This document shows, piece by piece, positions 8,459-17,127 of a stretch of 64,000 nucleotides of DNA. Location: NCBI GenBank assembly GCA_963698565.1, contig CAVORH010000002.1, positions 1 through 64,000 of the forward strand, read 5' to 3'. Origin of the DNA: Sva-07 sp963698565 (GTDB lineage: Bacteria; Actinomycetota; Acidimicrobiia; Acidimicrobiales; Ilumatobacteraceae). The notes under the pieces are model-generated. The model was not told where the DNA came from. It saw only the letters and a program-made list of their open reading frames with translations, and did no database searches. Made by a program: the position numbers and the translations under genes. Position 1 is the stretch's first letter, and each line of letters starts with the position of its first letter.

Positions 8459-9115
8459 TCAGCGGTCCTGCCAGGTGCTGATGCACGCCTCGTTGCCGTC
8501 GGCGTCGGCGAGCACCCACCACGATCGGGCGTTCTCGTCGGTCAGCAGGGTTCCGCCCGCCGCGAGGGCATCGGCCACCCGCTGTTCGGCCACGTCGTGC
8601 GGCACGATCACGTCGACGTGGATGCGGTTGCGTTCGGTGCGTGGATCGGTCATCTGCTGGAACCAGACCGACGGCCCCACGCCCGTCGGGTCGACGAGGT
8701 ACCCCCCTCGATCGCGATAGCCGAGCACCGCCGCCCAGAACGGCCGGATCCGGTCCGCATCCATCGAGTCGATGCCGAGCTCCATCGCCCGCGTGTCCGA
8801 CGGGTCGGATGTCGCGCTCGCAGCCGCGGCCGCCGCGGAGATCGCCCGGGCGACATCGACGTCGAGCGTCGTGAGCCCTCCCGTCGCGTGCGTGGTCAGC
8901 ACGACGTGGACGCGACCCGGGTACCGCAGCTCCACATCTGGATGGTGGACGTGTTCCTCCGCGATCGCAGCGATCGTTCTCACGAGCTCCGCTGCCGCGA
9001 GATAGTCCGGGGCGGTGAAGGTGGCGTGGATCGAGTCGAGGAGGACGCGCCAGTCCTCCAGGCCGTCCAGTTCGCCGAACTCCTCGGGGCTCACGTCGGT
9101 GTACTCCATGGCCAC
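8459..9115 (-). CDS. 4a-hydroxytetrahydrobiopterin dehydratase-like domain fused to a glyoxalase (VOC)-like domain
   Basis: A 218-residue fusion. Residues about 25-95 match pterin-4a-carbinolamine dehydratase (HHPDVELRYPGRVHVVLTTH, then GLTTLDVDVARAI), the enzyme that recycles the oxidised pterin cofactor. Residues about 110-218 form a VOC/glyoxalase-like half (MDADRIRPFWAAVLGY, RNRIHVDVIVPHDVAEQRV, WWVLADADGNEACIS). GTG 9115 has ggaggtgg about 7 nt upstream and is preferred over ATG 9109. No aromatic amino acid hydroxylase is nearby, so the substrate is unclear. The fusion recurs in actinobacteria to my knowledge, but its biochemistry is unknown to me. Confidence 0.8.
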   Translation of the reverse strand: MAMEYTDVSPEEFGELDGLEDWRVLLDSIHATFTAPDYLAAAELVRTIAAIAEEHVHHPDVELRYPGRVHVVLTTHATGGLTTLDVDVARAISAAAAAASATSDPSDTRAMELGIDSMDADRIRPFWAAVLGYRDRGGYLVDPTGVGPSVWFQQMTDPRTERNRIHVDVIVPHDVAEQRVADALAAGGTLLTDENARSWWVLADADGNEACISTWQDR

Positions 9116-9198
9116 AGTGAACCACCTCCGGGGACGGCGTCGGGACGGTGGGTCGACGCACCGTGACCGTCACACCCGATCTCTAGAGTGGACGCGGC

Positions 9199-12100
9199 AT
9201 GACTGACGACGAGCTGTTCGGCGACGACATTCCCCATCCGGCCGACAGCCCGCCCGCCGACGCGTCGTCCGGCGCGGCCGTGCCGGGTCCGTTCGACGGT
9301 GGCTCCGCTCGGGGCCCGTCACCGTTCGCCGAGGGCCTCAACCCCGATCAGCTCGACGCCGTGGTGCACGAGTCCGGCCCGCTCCTCGTGATCGCCGGCG
9401 CCGGTTCCGGCAAGACCCGCGTGCTCACGCACCGCATCGCGCACCTGATCCACTCCGGCGTCCACCCGTCGAAGATCCTCGCGATCACGTTCACCAACAA
9501 GGCGGCTGCCGAGATGCGCGAGCGCGTCGGGGCGCTCGTCGGGCCGGTCGTGAAGACGATGTGGGTGTCGACGTTCCACTCCGCGTGCGTGCGGATCCTG
9601 CGCGCCAACGGCGACCTGCTGGGCTACCCGCGTCAGTTCTCGATCTACGACGCCGCCGACTCCAACCGTCTCACCGGCTACGTGATCCGCGACCTCGGCC
9701 TCGACGCCAAACGCTTCACACCTCGCGGCGTCCACGGGATCATCAGCCTCTGGAAGAACGAACTCGTCGACCCGGAAGAGGCTCAGCGCCGGGCGCAGAA
9801 CATCTTCGACCGCAAGCACGCCGACGTCTACGCCGAGTACCAGGCCCGCCTCCTCAAGGCGGGGGCGATGGACTTCGACGACCTGCTCACCAACACCGTC
9901 AAGCTGTTCCGCGAGCATCCCGACGTGTTGGAGCACTACCGCCAGCGCTTCCAGCACATCCTCGTCGACGAGTACCAGGACACCAACCAGGCCCAGAACG
10001 AGATGGTGCTGCTCCTCGCCGACGGCCACCGCAACGTCTGCGTGGTCGGCGACACCGACCAGTGTCTGCCGCCGGGAACGTTGGTCGACGGGCCGACCGG
10101 TGCGACGCCGATCGAGAACGTCGTGATCGGCGATGCGGTGTGGGGTGCCGGCGGGCGGCGTCAACGGCAGGTGGGCACGGTGACCCACGTCCACGAGGGT
10201 CGCTACGACGGGCACCTCGTCGAGATCGTCGCCGGCGGCCGTCGGGTTCGCGCCACCCCGCACCATCTGGTTCCCGCCCGGCTCCTGCCACAGCCCGAGC
10301 AATGGCTGGTCTACCTGATGTATCGCGCGGACCGCGGCTGGCGGATCGGACGTACGGTCGGGGCGCGTCCACCCCGCGAGGGCAAGCTGCAGCACGGTCT
10401 CGTCGTGCGAACCAACCAGGAACACGCGGACGCCGCGTGGATCCTGAAGGTCTGCGGTTCGATGGCCGAGGCCGCCTACTTCGAGTCGTTCTTCGCCGCG
10501 GAATACGGTCTGCCGACTGCCTGCTTCCACGATGCCGGACGGGCCCTGGCGATGGACGATGTGTGGCTCGAGCGGCTCTACTCGTCGATCGAGACCGACC
10601 TTCGGGCCAAGTTGCTGATGGAGGCGCGGCTGCTTCATCGCGAGTTCCCCCATCACCGACCGCAGAACGGCGCCCGGCGATCTTCGATCAATCTCACGAT
10701 GTTCTCCGATCGACGATCCGAGGTCGGCTACCACCGGGTGCAGTGGTCGTCGAACCGTGCCGACGTGATCGAGGCACTCCGGCGCGGCGGGGTGAAGCTG
10801 CGGTCGAGCAAGCACCGATCGCTGCGGTACGAGACCACGTGGAAGGACTATCGGTGGGCGCTCGCCGACGCGAAGCGGGTCGCGGCGATCGGTGGGCTCG
10901 ATGTCCGACGCCGTCTCGCCCACGATGGGGTCACGTACGACCTGATGCCGATCGCTCACCTGCATGCGGGCATGGAGGTGCTCGTCCGCGACGGTGACGA
11001 CTGGGTCGCTGCGTCGGTCGACGACGTCGAGTTCGTGCCGTACAGCGGTCCGGTGTACGACCTCGACGTCGACGTCACCCACACCTACGACGCCAACGGC
11101 GTGCTGGTGCACAACAGCGTGTACAAATTTCGCGGCGCCGACTTCCGCAACATCATCGACTTCGAGGAGGCGTTTCCCGACGTCACCACGGTGATCCTCG
11201 ACCAGAACTACCGCAGCACGCAGACGATCCTCGACGCCGCCAACGCGGTCATCGACAACAACGTCGAACGCAAGCCGAAGTCGCTGTGGACCGACAGCGG
11301 GGCGGGGGAGCGGATCGTGCGCTACCACGCCGAGGACGAGGGCGACGAGGCCACGTGGGTCGCGGGGACGGCGCGGCAGCTCCACGCCGACGATGCCACC
11401 AACTTCCGCGAGATGGCGGTGCTCTACCGCACCAACGCGCAGTCGCGCGTGATCGAGGAGGCGTTCATGCGCCTCGGCGTGCCGTACAAGGTGGTCGGCG
11501 GCACCCGCTTCTACGACCGACGTGAGATCAAGGACGCCATGGCCTACCTGCGTGCGGTCGTCAACCCGGTCGACGAGGTCAGCGTCAAGCGGGTGCTCAA
11601 CGTGCCCAAGCGAGGCGTCGGCGACGCGAGTGTCGCCAAGCTCGACGCGTTCGCTGCAACCGAGGGCGTCGCCTTCGTCGAGGCGCTGCGCCGCGCCGAC
11701 GAGGCAGGGGTCACCGGGCCGGCGGTGCGCGGCATCGCCTCGTTCGTCGACCTGCTCGACCGGATGGCGACGATCGTGGCGGATCCCGACCAGGGGCCCG
11801 GCGACGTGCTCCAGGCGGCGATCGACGGCTCGGGCTACCTCGCCGAGTTGGAGGCCGAGGACACCGTCGAAGCACACAGCCGCATCGAGAACCTCGGCGA
11901 GCTGGTCGGCTCGGCCCGCGAGTTCACCGTGATGGACGAGTTCCTCGAACAGGTCGCGCTGGTCGCCGACACCGACGAACTCCCCGACGGGGAGGTCGAG
12001 GACCAGGCGGTGCTGATGACGCTCCACTCGGCCAAGGGGCTCGAGTTCCCGGTCGTCTTCCTCGTGGGGTGCGAGGAGGGGATCTTCCCGCACATCCGAG

Positions 12101-12675
12101 CGCTCACCGAGCCGGCGGAGATGGAGGAGGAGCGCCGCCTGGCGTACGTCGGCATCACCCGGGCGATGCGACGTCTGTACATGTCCCATGCCTGGAGTCG
12201 GCAGTTGTTCGGCTCCACGCAGTACAACCCGCCGTCGCGGTTCTTCGACGAGATCCCGGCCGACCTCGTCGAGTCGAAGGGCAACGTGTCGGGCCGATCG
12301 AGCTACGGCCGCCAGAGCTATCGCCGGCGTGACTCCGACTTCGGCGACCCGCCGCCCTACCGCCGCGGCGGAAGCAGCAGTGGCGGCGGTCGCGACATCA
12401 ACGCCGACATCCTCGACGCCAAGGCCGACCAGGAAGCGCACCGCGATCGGGTGGTCGAAGCGGCGATCCGGTCCGGGTCGAAACCGGCGCCGACGCCGTC
12501 GAACAGCCAGGAACTCGGTCTGCGCATCGGCGACGACGTCGAGCATCCCGCCTTCGGTGAGGGTGTGATCATCGACATCTCGGGCACCGGCGAGAAGGCC
12601 GAGGCCACGATCAACTTCCCCGGCGTGGGCACCAAACACCTCTCGCTCGCCTGGGCCCCCCTCAAGAAACTCTGA
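9199..12675 (+). CDS. pcrA: ATP-dependent DNA helicase PcrA/UvrD, interrupted by an intein
   Basis: A 1158-residue precursor of a superfamily 1 3'-5' helicase for repair and replication restart. Host motifs: LNPDQLDAV (Q motif), AGAGSGKTRVL (Walker A), TFTNKAAAEM, LVDEYQDTN (Walker B), then VVGDTDQ, where an intein of 351 residues (289-639) interrupts, and SVYKFRGADF resumes. Later motifs include LDQNYRST, TLHSAKGLEF and YVGITRAMRRL. The C-terminal Tudor-like tail (GDDVEHPAFGEGVIID) is the RNA-polymerase-contacting PcrA tail. After splicing the enzyme is about 807 residues, a normal length. ATG 9199 has tagagt 9 nt upstream (leaderless). Confidence 0.95.
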   Translation: MTDDELFGDDIPHPADSPPADASSGAAVPGPFDGGSARGPSPFAEGLNPDQLDAVVHESGPLLVIAGAGSGKTRVLTHRIAHLIHSGVHPSKILAITFTNKAAAEMRERVGALVGPVVKTMWVSTFHSACVRILRANGDLLGYPRQFSIYDAADSNRLTGYVIRDLGLDAKRFTPRGVHGIISLWKNELVDPEEAQRRAQNIFDRKHADVYAEYQARLLKAGAMDFDDLLTNTVKLFREHPDVLEHYRQRFQHILVDEYQDTNQAQNEMVLLLADGHRNVCVVGDTDQCLPPGTLVDGPTGATPIENVVIGDAVWGAGGRRQRQVGTVTHVHEGRYDGHLVEIVAGGRRVRATPHHLVPARLLPQPEQWLVYLMYRADRGWRIGRTVGARPPREGKLQHGLVVRTNQEHADAAWILKVCGSMAEAAYFESFFAAEYGLPTACFHDAGRALAMDDVWLERLYSSIETDLRAKLLMEARLLHREFPHHRPQNGARRSSINLTMFSDRRSEVGYHRVQWSSNRADVIEALRRGGVKLRSSKHRSLRYETTWKDYRWALADAKRVAAIGGLDVRRRLAHDGVTYDLMPIAHLHAGMEVLVRDGDDWVAASVDDVEFVPYSGPVYDLDVDVTHTYDANGVLVHNSVYKFRGADFRNIIDFEEAFPDVTTVILDQNYRSTQTILDAANAVIDNNVERKPKSLWTDSGAGERIVRYHAEDEGDEATWVAGTARQLHADDATNFREMAVLYRTNAQSRVIEEAFMRLGVPYKVVGGTRFYDRREIKDAMAYLRAVVNPVDEVSVKRVLNVPKRGVGDASVAKLDAFAATEGVAFVEALRRADEAGVTGPAVRGIASFVDLLDRMATIVADPDQGPGDVLQAAIDGSGYLAELEAEDTVEAHSRIENLGELVGSAREFTVMDEFLEQVALVADTDELPDGEVEDQAVLMTLHSAKGLEFPVVFLVGCEEGIFPHIRALTEPAEMEEERRLAYVGITRAMRRLYMSHAWSRQLFGSTQYNPPSRFFDEIPADLVESKGNVSGRSSYGRQSYRRRDSDFGDPPPYRRGGSSSGGGRDINADILDAKADQEAHRDRVVEAAIRSGSKPAPTPSNSQELGLRIGDDVEHPAFGEGVIIDISGTGEKAEATINFPGVGTKHLSLAWAPLKKL
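10063..11115 (+). other. intein in PcrA with a GIY-YIG-like insert
   Basis: The intein spans the Cys codon at 10063 to the Asn codon at 11113-11115, with Ser as the +1 extein residue, at the helicase GDxDQ/S motif. Splicing blocks: CLPPGTLVDG (A), VRATPHHLVPA (B, with T..H), VEFVPYSGPVYDLDVD..HTY (F), NGVLVHN/S (G). The centre has no LAGLIDADG motif. It carries WLVYLMYRADRGWRIGRT and, about 50 residues on, AEAAYFESFFAAEYGLPT, resembling the Y-x-Y / x-I-G pair and catalytic Glu of GIY-YIG nucleases. The class call is an inference from motif spacing. Confidence 0.85.
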
Positions 12676-12687
12676 CCGCCGAACCCA

Positions 12688-12808
12688 CCAGGCGATGAGC
12701 GAAGTCGCCGCATGCCGGGCGTTCGCTCATCGCCTGGCGAGGCGAGCCGCGAACCAGCTCGAGCGATGAGCGGGACCCGCCCATCCGGGGCGTTCGCTCA
12801 TCGCCTGG
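12688..12808. repeat. two adjacent hairpins, family C (gcgatgagcg arms)
   Basis: Hairpin 1: perfect 16-bp arms ccaggcgatgagcgaa (12688-12703) and its complement (12722-12737), 18-nt spacer. Hairpin 2: gcgatgagcg (12763-12772) with cgctcatcgc (12795-12804). The right sides are direct repeats of 20 identical bases (12720-12739 and 12791-12810). They sit between convergent pcrA and the DUF305 gene, so a bidirectional terminator role is plausible. Confidence 0.85.
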
Positions 12809-12820
12809 CGTGAGGGTCGG

Positions 12821-13513
12821 TCAGGGGGTGAGGCCGAGGCGGCGCATGGCGCCCTGGTACTCGACGACCTCGATGCGCTGATTGCGTGACACCGACTCGG
12901 CGAAGTCGACGATCTCCTCGCGCGCGCCGTTGGCGGCGGCGTGGTCGCCCATGTGGACGCCACCGAGGTGGTGGTCGGTCATGATCTCGAACCACAGCAG
13001 GTCGGCCTCGGCGCCGGTGGCATCGGCGAGTTGCTGCAACCGTTCGGGCGTCTGCATCCCGGGCATCTCGGTCACGGGAACCGGCTCACCCATCCACTCC
13101 ATCGCCGTGCGATCGGGCGCGCCGGGCGCGTACCCCTCTTCTGCGAGCCAGTCGCGCATCCATCCCATGTCCCGGGTCTGGAACATGATCACCTCGTTGG
13201 CGTACGGCGACGCCGGGCCGTCGGGTTGGTTGTCGAGGTACAGGTTGGAGATCAGGAGCGCCTGTTCGTGGTGGTCGAGCATGTCCTGGAGGAATCCGAT
13301 GTCGACGGCGTTCATCGGCGTCGGCGGTTCGTCGTCGCCATCGAGTGCCCAGATCGCGGCTCCGGCGAAGATCCCGAGCACGATCACGGCGGCGATCGTG
13401 ATCAGGACGCCTCGGAGCAGCCGCTCGGTGGTCTCGTCGGACACCGATTGGTCGACGTCGGACTCGACCATGACCGGCGCGTCGGCCTCGTCGGCTCGGG
13501 TCGGGGATCGCAT
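12821..13513 (-). CDS. DUF305 membrane-anchored protein
   Basis: A 230-residue protein: short cytoplasmic N-terminus, one membrane helix (about residues 34-56, LLRGVLITIAAVIVLGIFAGAAIWAL), then an exported DUF305 domain (about 68-228). The paired helical-bundle signatures DIGFLQDMLDHHEQALLIS and MTDHHLGGVHMGDHAA carry the His/Met clusters typical of this ferritin-like family, often associated with copper. It is divergent from ycnI and the CopC-CopD gene, supporting a metal-related role. ATG 13513 gives the natural N-terminus. Confidence 0.85.
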   Translation of the reverse strand: MRSPTRADEADAPVMVESDVDQSVSDETTERLLRGVLITIAAVIVLGIFAGAAIWALDGDDEPPTPMNAVDIGFLQDMLDHHEQALLISNLYLDNQPDGPASPYANEVIMFQTRDMGWMRDWLAEEGYAPGAPDRTAMEWMGEPVPVTEMPGMQTPERLQQLADATGAEADLLWFEIMTDHHLGGVHMGDHAAANGAREEIVDFAESVSRNQRIEVVEYQGAMRRLGLTP

Positions 13514-13577
13514 CGAGCCATTCTACGGATGGAGCCGCCCGTGCGATCCGCGGCTCGTCCTCTACGATCGGGGCGCC

Positions 13578-14333
13578 ATGATCCGCCGTGCCGTCGTCCT
13601 GTGTCTCGCTCTGACTGCCGTTGCCCTCGGGTTCGCGGCGCCGGCGTCGGCCCACATCGACCCCGACCCCACCGAGGCCCAGGCAGGCGCGTCGCTGTCT
13701 GTCGGGTTCACCGTGGAACACGGCTGCGACGGCTCGCCGACGGTTCAGCTCGACATGCGGCTCCCCGATGGCGTCACCGACGCGAGCCCTGACGCAGTCG
13801 ACGGATGGAGAGAGTCGATCGACGGTGACGTGATCACGTTCGTCGGTGGTCCGCTGCCCGACGATGTGGAGGGCACGTTCTCGGTGTCGATGACGTTGCC
13901 GCCGACGCCGGACGCAACGATCTACTTCCCGTTCGTGCAGCGCTGTGAGGTGGGAGAGATCCGTTGGATCGCCATCCCCACCGAGCCGGGTGAGGAACTC
14001 GACGAACCCGCTCCGGCGATGCTGCTGACCGGCCCGGTCGCCACGACGGCTGCCCCGGCCACGACCGAAGCGCCCGCCACCACCGACGAGCCGGTGACGA
14101 CCGAGGCCTCGGCGTCCACGCCCGAGGCGGTGACGTCGTCACCCGGCACCGAGGTCGTTGCCACGACCGACATCGCTGCGACGAGCTCGGTACCGGCGGT
14201 CGCGGTGTCGACCGACGAGAACGGGAGCTCCGACACCGGAACGATCGCCTTCATCCTCTCGATGCTCGCGATCGCCGGGATCGGTGTCTACGTCTGGTTC
14301 CGATCCCGCAGCGCCCGCGCTGCTGCCGGCTGA
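13578..14333 (+). CDS. YcnI-like (DUF1775) copper-associated exported protein
   Basis: A 251-residue exported protein. A signal peptide (MIRRAVVLCLALTAVALGF...ASA) releases a mature N-terminus starting AHIDPDP; in YcnI the N-terminal His binds copper. A DUF1775 beta domain (residues about 24-145) is followed by a Thr/Ala/Pro-rich linker and a C-terminal membrane helix (GTIAFILSMLAIAGIGVYVWF) with basic stop-transfer. ATG 13578 has TACGAT 9 nt upstream. The next gene, CopC-CopD, starts 9 nt later, the same order as ycnI-ycnJ. Likely a copper chaperone or homeostasis factor at the outer face of the membrane. Confidence 0.85.
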   Translation: MIRRAVVLCLALTAVALGFAAPASAHIDPDPTEAQAGASLSVGFTVEHGCDGSPTVQLDMRLPDGVTDASPDAVDGWRESIDGDVITFVGGPLPDDVEGTFSVSMTLPPTPDATIYFPFVQRCEVGEIRWIAIPTEPGEELDEPAPAMLLTGPVATTAAPATTEAPATTDEPVTTEASASTPEAVTSSPGTEVVATTDIAATSSVPAVAVSTDENGSSDTGTIAFILSMLAIAGIGVYVWFRSRSARAAAG

Positions 14334-14342
14334 GGTCGATCG

Positions 14343-16073
14343 GTGGTGGTTGTCACCGCACCCCGGCGTCGGCTGGCGGCCCTCGCGGCGATCCTGCTCG
14401 CACTGGGTGTCGTCGTGATCGGCGCCCTGGGTGTGCCTGCCGGCACGGCGCTGGCGCACGCCGAACTGGTGTCGTCGACGCCCGCGAACCAGGCGATCCT
14501 CGGGAGTTCACCCGGCGAGATCCTCCTGCGGTTCAGCGAGGGCGTCGATCCCATCGGTCAGGCGATCCTGCTGGTCGACGGCGACGGCGATCCGGTCCCG
14601 CTCGGTCCGATCTCACAGGTGGGCGGTGACGACACGATCAGCGCGGAGGTCCCGGGCACGATCGCCGACGGGACCTACGTCGTCGGATGGCAGGCGGTGT
14701 CGGCCGACTCACACAAGATCCGCGGCGCGTTCACGTTCTCCGTCGGAGCGGAGTCGCCGACCGCGCCCGGCGTGATCGACGACATCTTCGACGCGAACGC
14801 AACGACGCCGTCGGAGTCGCTACTCCTCGGTGCCGGGCGCTTCATGAGCTTCGCCGGGATCGGCGTGTTGCTGGGGGCGTTGTTCCTGGCCGCAGTGCTG
14901 GTGCCCGAGCTGATCGGCGAACGCCGTCTGGGCGTGGTGCTCGTCGTTGCGGCGCTGGTCGCCGTCATCGGCACGTTCTTCATGTTCGCAGGGCAGGCCC
15001 ACCTGGTCAGCGGCTCCTACCTCTCCTTCTCCGACGTGGTCCAGATCCAGTCCGGCCGATGGTGGTTGGCGAGGCTTGCAGCGATCGGGCTGTTCGCGCT
15101 GTTCATCCCCGCTCGGAGCTTCCTCGGCTCGGCCGCGGGTCGCATCGAGGTCGGCCTCGCCTCGGTCGTCGTCCTCGGTGTGGTCGCCGCCGGAGGTCAT
15201 GCCGTGGCCGGCGACAGCGTGCTGGCCGGGTTCGGTGCCACCGTCGTGCACCTCGCCGCGATGTCGATCTGGCTCGGTGGGCTGATCCTGCTCGTGGCCG
15301 GGATCCCGCGGAGCTGGTTCTGGTGGACCGCGTCGCAGTTCTCCCCGTGGGCGCTCGGCTCGGTCGTGGCGCTGGCGCTGACGGGAAGCATCAACGCCTG
15401 GCGTCAGCTGGGCACGTTCTCGAACCTCACCGATTCCTCGTACGGCCGTTGGCTCGTGGTGAAGCTGCTGCTCGTGGCCGTGGTGGTGGTGATCGCATCG
15501 TTCAGCCGACGGATGGCACGATCCGACGACGAGGAGGACGACCAGGTCGGCGATGCTCCGGCGATGGCGGCCGACCTGGGAGCGGCGGCAGCGACCGAGA
15601 TCGAGGACCAAGTGGTGTCGGATCCCGTCGGTCAGGATGCACCGCCCGCACTGCGGCGCACCGTGCTGCTCGAGATCGCCGGCATGGCGCTCATCCTCAT
15701 GGCGACGGCGGGACTGGTGAACTCACCCCCGCCGCCGTCGGCTGCGACCACCGAGTCGGCCTCGGTGATCGTCGGCGAACGCATCGTGCAGGTCGAGTTG
15801 GAGCCGGCCGTGACCGGTGGCGCCGAAATGCACGTGTACCTCACGTCGCCCGGCGGCGGGCTCGATCGCGCAGATGAGATCACGGTCAGCGCCAGTCTGC
15901 CCGCCGCCGATCTCGGCCCGCTGGAGCTCGAGATGATTCCCGCAGGACCGAACCACGTCGTCGGCGTCGACGTCGACCTGCCGGTGGCCGGCCTGTGGAC
16001 GTTCGACGTGACCGCTCGCTTCGGCGAATTCGACCAAGTGGTGTTCACGGTGCAGATTCCCGTCTCCAGCTGA
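14343..16073 (+). CDS. CopC-CopD fusion copper transport protein (YcnJ-like)
   Basis: A 576-residue fusion. A signal sequence is followed by a CopC domain (about residues 38-135), with mature start AHAELVSSTPANQ and copper-ligand H in SADSHKIRGAF. Multiple TM helices form the CopD domain (about 155-400; TMs such as FMSFAGIGVLLGALFLAAVLV and LLLVAVVVVIASFSRR). An acidic loop, another TM (LEIAGMALILMATAGLV) and a C-terminal extracytoplasmic YtkA-like beta domain end the protein. This is the YcnJ architecture, known for copper uptake or homeostasis. It starts at GTG 14343, 9 nt after ycnI, in one operon. Confidence 0.9.
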   Translation: MVVVTAPRRRLAALAAILLALGVVVIGALGVPAGTALAHAELVSSTPANQAILGSSPGEILLRFSEGVDPIGQAILLVDGDGDPVPLGPISQVGGDDTISAEVPGTIADGTYVVGWQAVSADSHKIRGAFTFSVGAESPTAPGVIDDIFDANATTPSESLLLGAGRFMSFAGIGVLLGALFLAAVLVPELIGERRLGVVLVVAALVAVIGTFFMFAGQAHLVSGSYLSFSDVVQIQSGRWWLARLAAIGLFALFIPARSFLGSAAGRIEVGLASVVVLGVVAAGGHAVAGDSVLAGFGATVVHLAAMSIWLGGLILLVAGIPRSWFWWTASQFSPWALGSVVALALTGSINAWRQLGTFSNLTDSSYGRWLVVKLLLVAVVVVIASFSRRMARSDDEEDDQVGDAPAMAADLGAAAATEIEDQVVSDPVGQDAPPALRRTVLLEIAGMALILMATAGLVNSPPPPSAATTESASVIVGERIVQVELEPAVTGGAEMHVYLTSPGGGLDRADEITVSASLPAADLGPLELEMIPAGPNHVVGVDVDLPVAGLWTFDVTARFGEFDQVVFTVQIPVSS

Positions 16074-16093
16074 CGGCTTCCGCGGAGTCGTGG

Positions 16094-16122
16094 TTGCCAA
16101 TCGGTTCTCAATGAGTGAGAAT
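16094..16122 (+). promoter_or_regulatory. leaderless promoter with overlapping operator-like palindrome for the CDF exporter
   Basis: TTGCCA (16094-16099), 17 nt, GAGAAT (16117-16122), then 6 nt to ATG 16129: a good -35/-10 pair with a leaderless start. The inverted repeat TTCTCA-atgag-TGAGAA (16105-16121) overlaps the spacer and -10, where a repressor would block polymerase. A metal-sensing ArsR-type or similar regulator is a reasonable guess, but none is encoded here. Confidence 0.55.
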
Positions 16123-16128
16123 GGCGGC

Positions 16129-17058
16129 ATGGCGACCGACGATCATGGGCACGGCACGGGCCTGGCCCGGGCAGGTGAGCGGCACCGAGGTCGGCTGATC
16201 TCGGCGTTCGGCGTCATCGCCGCGTTCTTCGTGGTGCAAGCGGTCGCCGCGGTGTGGACCAATTCGTTGGCCCTGCTGTCGGATGCGGGCCACATGCTCA
16301 CCGACGTCGTCGGTCTCGGTATGGCCCTCGCCGCGATCCAACTCGCTTCATCGTTCGAGCGCGACACGTCAGCGACGCGATCGCATCACACCTTCGGTCT
16401 CTACCGACTCGAGATCCTCGCTGCATTCGTCAACGCCCTGCTGCTGTTCGGCGTGGCCCTGTGGGTGGTGATCGAGTCGGTCCGCCGGCTCGGCGGCGAG
16501 CCCGAGGTGCTCGGCGGTCCGATGCTGATCGTCGCCGCGCTCGGCTTGATGGCCAATCTCGTTGCCTTCGCACTCCTTCGCGAGGGTGCGACCGAGTCGA
16601 TCAACGTCGAGGGTGCGTACCTGGAGGTGCTCGCCGACACCGTGGGCTCGATCGGGGTGATCGTCGCCGCCGTGCTGCTCCAGGTGTTCGGGTGGACGTG
16701 GATCGACTCGCTGGTCGGCGCGGCGATCGGGCTGTGGATCCTGCCCCGGACGTGGCGGCTCGGTCGACGGGCCGTGCGGATCCTGCTCCAGGACGCGCCC
16801 GCCCACGTCGATCTCGACCGACTCGCCGACGATCTGGCCGCGATCGACGGCGTCGTCGACGTGCACGACCTCCACGTGTGGACCCTCACGTCGGAGATGG
16901 ATGCCGCCTCGGCCCACCTCGTCACGGCCGGTGGCGCCGACACGCACGCCGTGCTCGATCGCGCCCGAGCGCAACTCGAGGACACTCACGGCATCAGCCA
17001 CGGCACCTTCCAGATCGAGCCGGAGGGCCACAACGGATGTGATGAGGTCGGATGGTGA
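16129..17058 (+). CDS. cation diffusion facilitator (CzcD/ZitB-type) metal exporter
   Basis: A 309-residue CDF protein from ATG 16129 (MATDDHGHGTG). His-rich N-terminus, six TM helices, and metal-site residues in SLALLSDAGHMLTD (HxxxD) and AYLEVLADTVGS (xxxxD). The C-terminal cytoplasmic domain (VDVHDLHVWTLTSEMDAASAHL) is typical of Zn2+/Cd2+ antiporters of the CzcD branch. Starts at 16111 and 16090 are possible, but 16111 lies within the operator-like repeat. It follows the copper gene by 55 nt but has its own promoter. Confidence 0.9.
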   Translation: MATDDHGHGTGLARAGERHRGRLISAFGVIAAFFVVQAVAAVWTNSLALLSDAGHMLTDVVGLGMALAAIQLASSFERDTSATRSHHTFGLYRLEILAAFVNALLLFGVALWVVIESVRRLGGEPEVLGGPMLIVAALGLMANLVAFALLREGATESINVEGAYLEVLADTVGSIGVIVAAVLLQVFGWTWIDSLVGAAIGLWILPRTWRLGRRAVRILLQDAPAHVDLDRLADDLAAIDGVVDVHDLHVWTLTSEMDAASAHLVTAGGADTHAVLDRARAQLEDTHGISHGTFQIEPEGHNGCDEVGW

Positions 17059-17127
17059 CCCGTCGGGATCGTCGATGACGTGCCCGGAGGTGGGAGCGAT
17101 CGCGCCGGACCTGCAAGAATCGTCCCC

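Noticed and set aside
9319..12639. Very long minus-strand open frame (about 1100 codons) opposite pcrA
   Set aside because: Repetitive Val/Asp/Arg-rich composition with no motif; it is the complement of the helicase and intein frame.
13578..17058. Horizontally acquired metal-resistance island
   Set aside because: Base composition and start style match the neighbours and no mobility gene or flanking repeat brackets the block.
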